Positions 56,034 to 63,814 of a DNA stretch of 64,000 bases are shown piece after piece. Under the pieces are notes generated by a model. The model was not told the DNA's origin. It searched no databases and saw nothing but the letters and a program-made list of their open reading frames with translations. Source of the DNA: Clostridiisalibacter paucivorans DSM 22131 (GTDB lineage: Bacteria > Bacillota > Clostridia > Tissierellales > Clostridiisalibacteraceae); assembly GCF_000620125.1 (NCBI RefSeq), contig NZ_JHVL01000001.1:62001-126000 (forward strand), given 5' to 3'. Position 1 is the stretch's first letter. Every line of letters begins with the position of its first letter. Made by a program: the position numbers and the translations under genes.

Positions 56034-57530
56034 TCAATGGTTTTTATTATCAATTGAAAACTGTTCCCCTTCACTTTTTTTGATCTCAAACCAAAATTCG
56101 ACTCCATCTTCTAAGTTATTAACTCCAAAAATACTATTGTGTATTTTTAATATATTGCTCACTATGGATAGTCCCAGTCCAGTTCCTCCATATTTTCTAC
56201 TTCTTGATTTATCTATTCTATAAAAGCTATCCCATATCTTATATATTTCTTCCTCTGGTATCAATTCTCCTGTATTAAATATAGTCACCACTACTTTATC
56301 CACAAACTCTTGGACTTTAATCTGTATAATCTTCTTATCATCCACATGATTTATACTGTTATTCACAAAATTTATAAGTACTTGTTCTATCCTCTCTGGA
56401 TCTCCATAGACATTAAAGGTATTTCCCACTATTTCATCTTTTATATTTATGTCCCTTTCACGAAAAATAGGTCTATATTTATCCACAACTTTGTTCACTA
56501 ACCAACTCAAATCAAATAGTCTTTTATTTAACGTAAACTGTCCCGATTCCATTTGAGATATATCTAAAAGATCATCTACAAGATTTTTCATCTTATTAGA
56601 TTCTTCCATTATTACTTCACAGTAAAATTCCCTGTCCTCTTTGTTATCTACAATATTATCCTTTAGTCCTTCAGCATATCCCGATACTAATGCTATAGGT
56701 GTTTTTAATTCATGGGATACAGTTGATATGAATTCCTTTCTCATATTATCTAATTCTTTCTCCTTTTCTATATCTGCCTTCAATTTTTTATTTGCCTTAT
56801 TTAAACTAGTTATAGTATTGTCCAACTGTTCAGATAAATAATTCAATGTAGTCCCTAAATCTCCTATCTCATCATTAGACTTTACTATATATTTATGCTT
56901 GAAATTTAGTTTAGACATCTCTGTCGCAACATTATTTAGCCTTATTATTGGAGTAGATATAGCCCTAGATAATAAATATGCAACTATAGTCCCTATTATT
57001 AAAGATATTATGCCTATATATATGTAAAAGTCCTGAGCTATCTTTACACTATCGGAAATTGAAGAAACAGAACTCTGTATAATTAGTATTTTCTCTGGGT
57101 TTAGTCTAAATCCATATAACATAAATTGAGTACTTAATACAGGATGTTCATAAAATTGAAATGCCACCTCATCCTCAATAATTTGTGACAATAGTCTCTT
57201 ATTAAATATACCCATCATTCCCAGCCTACTATTTCTTCCCATACCTGGTCTATTAATAGTAGGACCATATTCCATTAAACCATTTATATCAAATATCATT
57301 ACTTCACTACTGGTAGCATCTTCTATATATTCTATTCTATTATATAAATCCTGTTGACTTTTCCCATATATATCTTTTAACTCCATCCCATATTTATATA
57401 GATCTTCTTTTTTATTATCTAAATAATACTTCTCTAAATATTGTGTATGTATTATCCAAGATATGCCTACTATAAAGACTATTAGCAATGTTATGCTAAT
57501 AAACAATTTAGATGCTATAGATCTTTTCAT
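56034..57530 (-). CDS. Sensor histidine kinase
   Basis: 498 aa. Two membrane helices (about 10-30 and 165-188) enclose an extracytoplasmic sensor (about 31-164) with a Met/Arg/Pro-rich patch (GPTINRPGMGRNSRLGMMG). HAMP at about 190-242, HisKA with SHELKTPIALVSG at about 275-290, and a HATPase domain to the end (YGGTGLGLSIVSNIL). Starts two bases after the response regulator. The ligand is unknown. Confidence 0.94.
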   Translation of the reverse strand: MKRSIASKLFISITLLIVFIVGISWIIHTQYLEKYYLDNKKEDLYKYGMELKDIYGKSQQDLYNRIEYIEDATSSEVMIFDINGLMEYGPTINRPGMGRNSRLGMMGIFNKRLLSQIIEDEVAFQFYEHPVLSTQFMLYGFRLNPEKILIIQSSVSSISDSVKIAQDFYIYIGIISLIIGTIVAYLLSRAISTPIIRLNNVATEMSKLNFKHKYIVKSNDEIGDLGTTLNYLSEQLDNTITSLNKANKKLKADIEKEKELDNMRKEFISTVSHELKTPIALVSGYAEGLKDNIVDNKEDREFYCEVIMEESNKMKNLVDDLLDISQMESGQFTLNKRLFDLSWLVNKVVDKYRPIFRERDINIKDEIVGNTFNVYGDPERIEQVLINFVNNSINHVDDKKIIQIKVQEFVDKVVVTIFNTGELIPEEEIYKIWDSFYRIDKSRSRKYGGTGLGLSIVSNILKIHNSIFGVNNLEDGVEFWFEIKKSEGEQFSIDNKNH

Positions 57531-57531
57531 A

Positions 57532-58203
57532 TTACACCTCGAATCTATATCCTACACCTCTTATGGTTTGGATATAATCACTTTTCCCTGATAATTTTAT
57601 TCTCAATCTTTTTATATGGGTATCCACAGTTCTTAAATCCCCGTAATAATCATATCCCCAAACACCATCTAAAATATTTTCTCTAGTCAATGCCTTTCCC
57701 ATTTTTTCCACTAAAAATACTAATAGATCATATTCCTTTGGTGTTAATTCGATTTCATTATCATCGATAAATACTCTATGGGCATCTGTATCAATCCTTA
57801 GACCATCTAAATCTGTAGTATTATTACTGCAACCGTCCTTTTTATACCTTCTTAATAATGCCTTTACCCTAGCCACTAATAATTTAGGACTAAAGGGTTT
57901 AGTTATATATTCATCAGCTCCCAATTCAAATCCAAATAATTGGTCAGACTCTTGACTTCTAGCTGTAAGTATAACTATGGGAACTGTTGACTTTTTCCTT
58001 ATCTCTCTACATACTGTCCATCCATCATATTTAGGCATCATTATATCTAATATTACTAAATCCACATTTTCAAATTGAAATTTCTCCAAACCTTCATTGC
58101 CATCTTCTGCCTCTATCACCATATATCCTTCCCTTTTAAGATAGTCTCCTATAAGCCTCCTCATTCTAGATTCATCTTCTATTATAAGTATCTTTTTCTC
58201 CAT
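57532..58203 (-). CDS. OmpR/PhoB-family response regulator
   Basis: 223 aa. Receiver (about 3-118) with phosphate-accepting Asp in VILDIMMPKYDG and Lys in ITKPF; winged-helix DNA-binding domain (about 130-220, LTPKEYDLLVFLVEKMGKALTRENILDGVWGYDYYGDLRTVDTHIKRLR). Operon with the kinase. An 11-bp-period direct repeat upstream is a likely target. Confidence 0.95.
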   Translation of the reverse strand: MEKKILIIEDESRMRRLIGDYLKREGYMVIEAEDGNEGLEKFQFENVDLVILDIMMPKYDGWTVCREIRKKSTVPIVILTARSQESDQLFGFELGADEYITKPFSPKLLVARVKALLRRYKKDGCSNNTTDLDGLRIDTDAHRVFIDDNEIELTPKEYDLLVFLVEKMGKALTRENILDGVWGYDYYGDLRTVDTHIKRLRIKLSGKSDYIQTIRGVGYRFEV

Positions 58204-58293
58204 TCCATATTCATCTCCTCTATAAAACTATTTACCCATATTATATAAAAAATATCCTTATATAAATACCTATTTCACTGAAGCTTACCTTTA

Positions 58294-58312
58294 TTGTCAC
58301 AGTGTTGTCACA
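58294..58312 (+). promoter_or_regulatory. TTGTCACA direct repeat, response-regulator operator
   Basis: TTGTCACA at 58294-58301 and 58305-58312, exact copies 11 bases apart (one helical turn), typical for OmpR-family dimers. Placed between the divergent regulator and secreted-protein genes; a TAAAAT -10-like box follows at 58322. Confidence 0.65.
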
Positions 58313-58345
58313 AAATTAGATTAAAATATAGATATACAAATGAGA

Positions 58346-58407
58346 TCCAGCTCTCAGTTCAAATATATATAAAAAGCATATATGCTAACTAAGAATTTTG
58401 AGCTGGA
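58346..58407 (+). other. Structured leader of the secreted-protein gene
   Basis: TCCAGCTC (58346-58353) pairs with GAGCTGGA (58400-58407), and within the loop AGCATATATGCT (58375-58386) is itself a palindrome. The region lies between the likely promoter and the ribosome site. It has no T-run, so it is not a terminator. Confidence 0.55.
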
Positions 58408-58446
58408 ATCCTCATACCAAAAATATAAAAAAGGAGAATGATATTT

Positions 58447-59007
58447 ATGAAAAAATTATTAATTACAGGCGTATTGGTTTTGTCATTAATAACTACTGCG
58501 GGGATTGCCCTAGCAGACGATGTGAGTACAACAAAGGTGGGATGGCAATTGGGATTTGGTAGAGATAATATTACTGATAGTAAATATGCCTCTACATTGA
58601 CAGATGAAGATATCATTAACGAAGAAGGCTCTATTGAAGAAATAAACACAACTACTCCTCCATTTAATCTAGAGGTAAAAACTGATAATGAAACTTTAGA
58701 TGTAAGGCTTGGAAGAATAGCATTTAGCGAAGAATTTAATAATCTTGATTTGAAAAAAGATGCTAATGTTGAATTAGAAGGATTTTATAGAACATTTACA
58801 ATAGACGATGAAGATGTAAAAATATTTGTTCCCAAAACTATTAAATCAGGAGACAAAGAACTTACATTAAGAGGAGAAGACAATAGGCCTATATGGGCAG
58901 GACAAAGAGGTAAAGGAAATGGTCAACGTGGATATGGTAGAGGTAGAAATAATAATGTTGCCCCAGGCATGGGTATAAATGCAGCTAATTGTCCATATGT
59001 AGATTGA
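58447..59007 (+). CDS. Small secreted protein, Gly/Arg/Asn-rich C-terminus
   Basis: 186 aa from ATG 58447, ten bases after AGGAG; ATG 58438 lies too close to the site. Signal peptide (about 1-22, ending GIALA). The middle is acidic (TLTDEDIINEEGSIEEIN; FTIDDEDVKIFVP), then a GQRGKGNGQRGYGRGRNNN stretch, ending NAANCPYVD with a single cysteine. I do not recognise a family. It diverges from the two-component genes and shares their operator region, so it is a likely target. Confidence 0.7.
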   Translation: MKKLLITGVLVLSLITTAGIALADDVSTTKVGWQLGFGRDNITDSKYASTLTDEDIINEEGSIEEINTTTPPFNLEVKTDNETLDVRLGRIAFSEEFNNLDLKKDANVELEGFYRTFTIDDEDVKIFVPKTIKSGDKELTLRGEDNRPIWAGQRGKGNGQRGYGRGRNNNVAPGMGINAANCPYVD

Positions 59008-59104
59008 TAGTTGGTAATTCCTAGCTAGTAGTTGGTAGTTGATGGTAGAAATCCTATGGATTTCTTCATTAAACTACTAACTACTAAACTAATACCTACT
59101 AACT
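59007..59104. repeat. Heptamer-arm palindromic element, copy 10
   Basis: Between convergent genes. Left arm GATAGTTGGTAG-type, core GAAATCC-TAT-GGATTTC (59048-59064), right arm ACTACTA units ending at the yitT stop. Confidence 0.85.
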
Positions 59105-59109
59105 ATCTT

Positions 59110-59958
59110 TTACTCATTAACGCTGAATCCCTCTCCTAACACTTCATGCACATTACTTACAAGTATAAATGCCTTATTATCAATATCCTTTACATATTTT
59201 CTTAATAATATATACTGTCTCTTACTCATAACTGCCATTATAACGTATTTAGGCTCTTCAGTATATCCCCCTTCTGCTATATATAATGTAACTCCCCTAT
59301 CCAGTTCTTCTATAATAAACTTTTTAATCTCTTTAGGATAATTGCTAACTATATATACATTTTTCTTTATATTAAATCCTTCTATTACATTATCTATCAA
59401 GAATCCATTCATGATTACACCCAGTAATGCATACATCCCTAATTTTATACCAAATGCCATACCTGCCATAAGTGTTATAAGAAAGTCTGATAGTAATAAG
59501 GCCTTCCCTATATTTATATGAAAGTACTTATTTAGTATCTTGGCAACTATATCTGTTCCCCCTGTGGATGCATTCTGAAAAAATACTATTGCCATCCCTA
59601 TAGCAGATATTAATATACCATAAAATAGATTTATTAGTAGATCATCGGTTAATGGCTCCTTCATAGGTGCAAATGTATCTATAATCCATACCATACCTGA
59701 CAATCCAAAGCTGGCATATATAGTTTTGGCACCAAACTGAGGTCCAATAAGTGCAAATCCAACAATAAATAATAATATATTTACAGTTATCATTATAGCC
59801 CCTATAGATATATTAGGAAATATACTATTTACAACTAAGGCCAGACCTGTAACTCCTCCCACTGCAAGTTTTGATGGCACCAAAAAATAAGTCAATCCAA
59901 ATGCCACAATGATTATTCCAATAGTTATAATTATATATTCTTTTATTTTCTCTCTCAT
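59110..59958 (-). CDS. YitT family membrane protein with DUF2179 domain
   Basis: 282 aa from ATG 59958 (AAGGGGTG upstream; ATG 60000 has none). Five or six hydrophobic helices (about 10-190) with GGVTGLALVVN and STGGTDIVAKILNKYF, then a cytoplasmic DUF2179 domain (about 215-280). Function unknown. Confidence 0.92.
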   Translation of the reverse strand: MREKIKEYIIITIGIIIVAFGLTYFLVPSKLAVGGVTGLALVVNSIFPNISIGAIMITVNILLFIVGFALIGPQFGAKTIYASFGLSGMVWIIDTFAPMKEPLTDDLLINLFYGILISAIGMAIVFFQNASTGGTDIVAKILNKYFHINIGKALLLSDFLITLMAGMAFGIKLGMYALLGVIMNGFLIDNVIEGFNIKKNVYIVSNYPKEIKKFIIEELDRGVTLYIAEGGYTEEPKYVIMAVMSKRQYILLRKYVKDIDNKAFILVSNVHEVLGEGFSVNE

Positions 59959-60288
59959 CAAAATCACCCCTTTTGTTTTATAAATTGCATTAAATGCCAT
60001 TATAAATGATTAGATCACTCTTTTCTATATTATCTATATATACCCTATATTATCACATATTTTTAACAAACTTTAAGGTTTATATAAAATAATATAAGGG
60101 TATTATAATTATATAACATATATATGAGAAAATTGTACAATCTCTATTCATTTTCTCAAATAAAAACTTCCATTTTGTTTTTTATTTATGTTATTATTAT
60201 AATAAACTAATGAAACTATATAGTAGTATTTTATATTTAATTAAATATATTATACAGTTTCATAATTAAATAAAAGGAGGAATATAAA
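59959..60288. other. AT-rich divergent intergenic region with two inverted repeats
   Basis: No gene in 330 bases. It contains the yitT ribosome site, a hairpin GAGAAAA/TTTTCTC (60126-60157) enclosing TTGTACAA, and a larger dyad directly before the DUF1858 gene: ATGAAACT/AGTTTCAT (60210-60217, 60256-60263) around the palindrome ATATTTAATTAAATAT (60233-60248). It must hold promoters for both sides; several TATAAT-like boxes prevent a single choice. Confidence 0.7.
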
Positions 60289-60474
60289 TTGAATATCACT
60301 AAAGATATGCTTATAGGAGAATTATTGAAAGCTAAACCTGAAGCTGCTCAAATTCTCATGAGATATGGTATGGGATGTGTAGGTTGTCCTTCTGCCCAAA
60401 TGGAATCTTTGGAAGAAGCATCCTTAGTTCATGGAATAAAATTAGATGAGCTTTTGAAAGAATTAAATAGTTAA
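60289..60474 (+). CDS. DUF1858 protein
   Basis: 61 aa. TTG start, eight bases after AAAGGAGG. The domain seen at the N-terminus of ScdA/RIC-like and hybrid-cluster associated proteins, with MRYGMGCVGCPSAQMESLEEAS; the paired Cys (CVGC) and HGIKLDELLKELN are typical. Probably an iron-sulphur or redox accessory. It converges with a glutaredoxin gene. Confidence 0.9.
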   Translation: MNITKDMLIGELLKAKPEAAQILMRYGMGCVGCPSAQMESLEEASLVHGIKLDELLKELNS

Positions 60475-60481
60475 TAAAAAT

Positions 60482-60510
60482 AAGGTCCTTATTTTCAAGG
60501 ACCTTATTTT
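60482..60510. terminator. Bidirectional terminator
   Basis: AAGGTCCTT/AAGGACCTT stem with A-run before and T-run after, between convergent DUF1858 and glutaredoxin genes. Confidence 0.8.
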
Positions 60511-60734
60511 TATAACAACTCTTCTAATCTATTTTTGTCAAATCCCACTATCTCTTCTCCATCAACAATAATCACTGGTACTCCCATGTAACCCATTTGC
60601 ATAAGTTCTTTCCTCGCATCGGCATCTGTTTGAACATTTTTTTCTTCATAATTTACGCCTTTTCCTGAAAGATAGTCTTTTGCCGCTACACAATGGGGGC
60701 AAGTATTACTTGTATAAATTTTTACATTTGCCAT
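60510..60734 (-). CDS. Glutaredoxin-like protein
   Basis: 74 aa from ATG 60734 (AGGAGG nine bases upstream; the TTG at 60740 is not needed). Active site NTCPHCVAAKDYL, cis-Pro GVPVIIVDGEEIVGFD. Electron donor to small disulfides or B12-type reductases, unspecified. Preceded by an exact ATACCC-N5-GGGTAT site. Confidence 0.93.
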   Translation of the reverse strand: MANVKIYTSNTCPHCVAAKDYLSGKGVNYEEKNVQTDADARKELMQMGYMGVPVIIVDGEEIVGFDKNRLEELL

Positions 60735-60779
60735 TTTCAAAAACCTCCTATGTTCTTTTTACTTTTCCTAATCTTTATT

Positions 60780-60796
60780 ATACCCTAACTGGGTAT
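60780..60796. promoter_or_regulatory. ATACCC-N5-GGGTAT operator before the glutaredoxin gene
   Basis: ATACCCTAACTGGGTAT, the same exact hexamer dyad and spacer as at 53026-53042, 45 bases upstream of the ATG. Confidence 0.7.
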
Positions 60797-60829
60797 CAAT
60801 AATCAATTTTTTATTTGGTTGAGTACATT

Positions 60830-62206
60830 TTACCTAGGATATGTGGGACGCAAAGGATTTACTACTCTACCCATTAAACTGTCCACATGTAATAGCCAAT
60901 ATCCTAAATTTTTATCTTCTTTACTCTGTAACCATGTCACAAAGCCTGTTGTTCCTCTAAAAGGTTGCTCTCCAATATTGAATTTACCAGGAACACCATA
61001 TACATAATATCTAACCTCATCTTCTCCATCATATATGCCAAATATATAATGGCCATATTTTGTCATCATCCTTTGGCATGTAGGTATCTTAGATGTTAAA
61101 GAATATGGATAGTACATATTTACTACATAATTATAAAAAGGCAAAAATCCCCTTTGTACATTTCTTTCATCATATCCTATTTCCCACCATCTATACCCTT
61201 CCAATTGATTTTCAAAGGGTTGGACTTCTGGAAAATATCTAAGTATATTATAGGTATATTGAGCTACTTGGCTATTATAATTCATAGTAACATTGAAATG
61301 TTTGTTATTAGCCCTTATGGATTGACCATAATATTTATCCCTATTATACTCATAATTTGCATTAACATTTCTATACACTTCTTTATCTTCATTTTTATTA
61401 GTATCTGTATTTTCATATTCATTTATTGCATCATCTGTAGTACCTATTTCATTAGATAAATCATCTATTGATTCCACATCACTGTGGTATTCAATCTCTT
61501 CTGTCTCCATTTCTTTATCTTCTTCATTATACCCTTGATATATATCATCATCCTCATCCAATTCTTTCGACTCATCATATTGCTTTTCTTCCTCTTCTAT
61601 TGGTGATATACTATCTAAAATCTTTTCCTTTTCCTCTTCTAGCTCTATTTCCTCTTTATTTTCTATTTTTGTTTCTTCCTTTTCTTCTTCAGTTTCCACT
61701 TCCTCAGTTACATATTCATCCTCATTATATTCTAATTCTTCCTGATTGTCATATTCATTAGACTTCTGTATTGGATGTTCTTTCTTACCTAAATTCTGTA
61801 ATATATTCTCTATATCTATGGACATATCTTCTATTTTCCCTACCATTTTTATAGATTTATCATCTTCCGTTGATAAATCTATAAACTCGAACAATATCAA
61901 AGAAAAATCTTCTATGGATCTTTCTTTTCCACCTATAAATTCTTTCTTGAATCTACCTTTTCCCCTTGTATCTATCTCCATAAATCCACAATCAAAAGTA
62001 TCCTTTGGATTTTCTTTAGGTATTAGATATATCTTACCCACTTTATCTTCAGTATAATATGGCTTTAATCCCTCAACATTTACTTCCAATTTACCTTTGC
62101 CTTCTCTAATCTCTAACTTTCCGTATCCCTTAACTCCCTTTATATTTTTATCAGAATAATTATTAAATATAATAAACTTTCTCTTGTAAGTATTTGAATC
62201 ATTCAT
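60830..62206 (-). CDS. Hypothetical protein with acidic central region
   Basis: 458 aa from ATG 62206, ten bases after a GGGGGG site. No signal peptide. The N-terminus (about 1-130) looks like a small beta domain (KFIIFNNYSDKNIKGVKGYGKLEIREGKGKLEVNVEG); the middle (about 140-285) is a Glu/Asp-rich disordered stretch; the C-terminus (about 300-458) is an aromatic-rich domain ending TGFVTWLQSKEDKNLGYWLLHVDSLMGRVVNP. I know no function. It lies after ksgA, where Bacillus has yabG, but is not YabG. Confidence 0.7.
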   Translation of the reverse strand: MNDSNTYKRKFIIFNNYSDKNIKGVKGYGKLEIREGKGKLEVNVEGLKPYYTEDKVGKIYLIPKENPKDTFDCGFMEIDTRGKGRFKKEFIGGKERSIEDFSLILFEFIDLSTEDDKSIKMVGKIEDMSIDIENILQNLGKKEHPIQKSNEYDNQEELEYNEDEYVTEEVETEEEKEETKIENKEEIELEEEKEKILDSISPIEEEEKQYDESKELDEDDDIYQGYNEEDKEMETEEIEYHSDVESIDDLSNEIGTTDDAINEYENTDTNKNEDKEVYRNVNANYEYNRDKYYGQSIRANNKHFNVTMNYNSQVAQYTYNILRYFPEVQPFENQLEGYRWWEIGYDERNVQRGFLPFYNYVVNMYYPYSLTSKIPTCQRMMTKYGHYIFGIYDGEDEVRYYVYGVPGKFNIGEQPFRGTTGFVTWLQSKEDKNLGYWLLHVDSLMGRVVNPLRPTYPR

Positions 62207-62335
62207 TTTTTTATTTCCCCCCTTCCATAAATTCATATACCTTTACTATTAACAATATATGTTTAGAAGGTGAAATAGTTGCAAAAAAGAACCAATATTA
62301 TTGATTGTTAGAGTAATGACGAAGGTAAAAACAGT

Positions 62336-62363
62336 TATTAGTTAGTAGTTAACTACTAACTTA
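62336..62363. repeat. Core-less mini-copy of the heptamer element
   Basis: A perfect 22-bp palindrome (62340-62361) made only of the arm sequence, with TTAGTAG meeting CTACTAA and no GAAATCC-type core. It lies 30 bases after the ksgA stop. Confidence 0.8.
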
Positions 62364-62392
62364 CTTTATCCTTCATCATTACTACATATTTA

Positions 62393-63265
62393 TCAATAAT
62401 ATTGGTTATAAATTTCTTTGGTTATTTTTGCAAAATCCTCTATATCTAGAGTCTCTGCTCTTCTTTTGGGATCTATATTTAATTTTTCTAAAATCCTCAC
62501 TATATCCTTTTTTTCTATGCCTAATCCACCCGTACTTAGACTGTTGGACAGGGTTTTTCTTCTTTTCCCAAATGCAGTTTTAACAATTTTAAAAAACAAT
62601 ACTTCATCATCTACACTTACCCTTGGGGACCTGTGTACTTTTAAAGCTATTACTGCTGAATCTACATTGGGCATAGGCATAAATACTGTCTTAGGTACAT
62701 TAACTATTATTTCAGGCTCACAATAGTATTGTACTGCAACAGACAATGCCCCATAATCTTTTCCCCCTGGAGATGCATTCATCCTTTGGGCGACTTCTTT
62801 TTGTACCATAACTACTATACTATCCAATTTCACTCTATCCTCTAATAATTTGATAATTATAGGGGTTGTTATATAGTATGGTAAATTTGCAACTACCTTT
62901 ACTTCAGAATTATGGAATCTATTTTTCACGAGACCTATTAGATCTATATTCAATATATCATCATTAATAATATCTAAATTATCATATGGCGATAATGTAT
63001 CTTCTAATATTGGTATAAGTCTCTTATCTATTTCTATAGCTACTACCTTATCTGCTCTATTGCAAAGTTCTTGGGTCAATGTACCTATTCCTGGACCTAT
63101 CTCTAATATATTGTCTTTTTCAGTTATTTTAGCCCCATCACATATCTTGTCTATTATATTTCCATCTATTAAAAAATTTTGACCTAAACTCTTAGAAAAT
63201 CTAAAACCGTGGTTCTGCAATAATTCTTTTATTACCTTAGGAGAATACAGTTTATACTTCTCCAT
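62393..63265 (-). CDS. rsmA: 16S rRNA dimethyladenosine transferase
   Basis: KsgA family, dimethylates the two adenines near the 3' end of 16S rRNA. 290 aa. Motifs: SLGQNFLID, SAM loop EIGPGIGTLTQEL, catalytic NLPYYITTPI, FGKRRKTL. The start overlaps rnmV by 14 bases; conserved order. Confidence 0.97.
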   Translation of the reverse strand: MEKYKLYSPKVIKELLQNHGFRFSKSLGQNFLIDGNIIDKICDGAKITEKDNILEIGPGIGTLTQELCNRADKVVAIEIDKRLIPILEDTLSPYDNLDIINDDILNIDLIGLVKNRFHNSEVKVVANLPYYITTPIIIKLLEDRVKLDSIVVMVQKEVAQRMNASPGGKDYGALSVAVQYYCEPEIIVNVPKTVFMPMPNVDSAVIALKVHRSPRVSVDDEVLFFKIVKTAFGKRRKTLSNSLSTGGLGIEKKDIVRILEKLNIDPKRRAETLDIEDFAKITKEIYNQYY

Positions 63266-63800
63266 ATTTATTCATCCTTTCAATACCCTGTTGAAACTCT
63301 TCTCTAGTTATACCATAATTGTTTAATCTCTTAAGAAACTGCTTGGAATTACAATATCCTATCCTTAATATCTTACCTAATTTGTCCCTTTTTTCGGCAG
63401 AATCTCTTACCCCTATAAGTCCAAACATAGTTAGGTCTCTGTTAGTAAATTCATTTCTACATTCTGTTGATTCCATTCTAGCCTTTTTAAGGGCCTCTAT
63501 TATATCTTTAGGTTTAGCATTTTCTATCCCTATATTATCATTTTTAGTGGCCTTTTCTCTGGGTAAAAATGCATGTTTACAATTTTTCACCTTCTGTGAA
63601 ATGATATTCCTTATTTTTTCTCCTGCAAAATCTGGATCTGTAAAGATTATTACTCCCCTTCTTTCAGCAGCTAGTTTTATTCTATGCATTAAATCCTTTG
63701 GAAATCCAAATCCACCAGTAATTATTATTTCTGCATCTAATGCCTTTTTTATGGCATCGGCATCATCTCTTCCTTCTACAACTATTACTTCCTTTACCAT
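63252..63800 (-). CDS. rnmV: Ribonuclease M5
   Basis: TOPRIM nuclease that matures 5S rRNA. 182 aa: VVEGRDDADAIKKAL, IITGGFGFP, IIFTDPDFAGEKIR, and the C-terminal GVRDSAEKRDKLGKILRIGYCNSKQFLKRLN. Upstream of ksgA, after the YabE-like gene, as in Bacillus. Confidence 0.96.
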   Translation of the reverse strand: MVKEVIVVEGRDDADAIKKALDAEIIITGGFGFPKDLMHRIKLAAERRGVIIFTDPDFAGEKIRNIISQKVKNCKHAFLPREKATKNDNIGIENAKPKDIIEALKKARMESTECRNEFTNRDLTMFGLIGVRDSAEKRDKLGKILRIGYCNSKQFLKRLNNYGITREEFQQGIERMNKYGEV

Positions 63801-63814
63801 CTATTTATGTCCCC

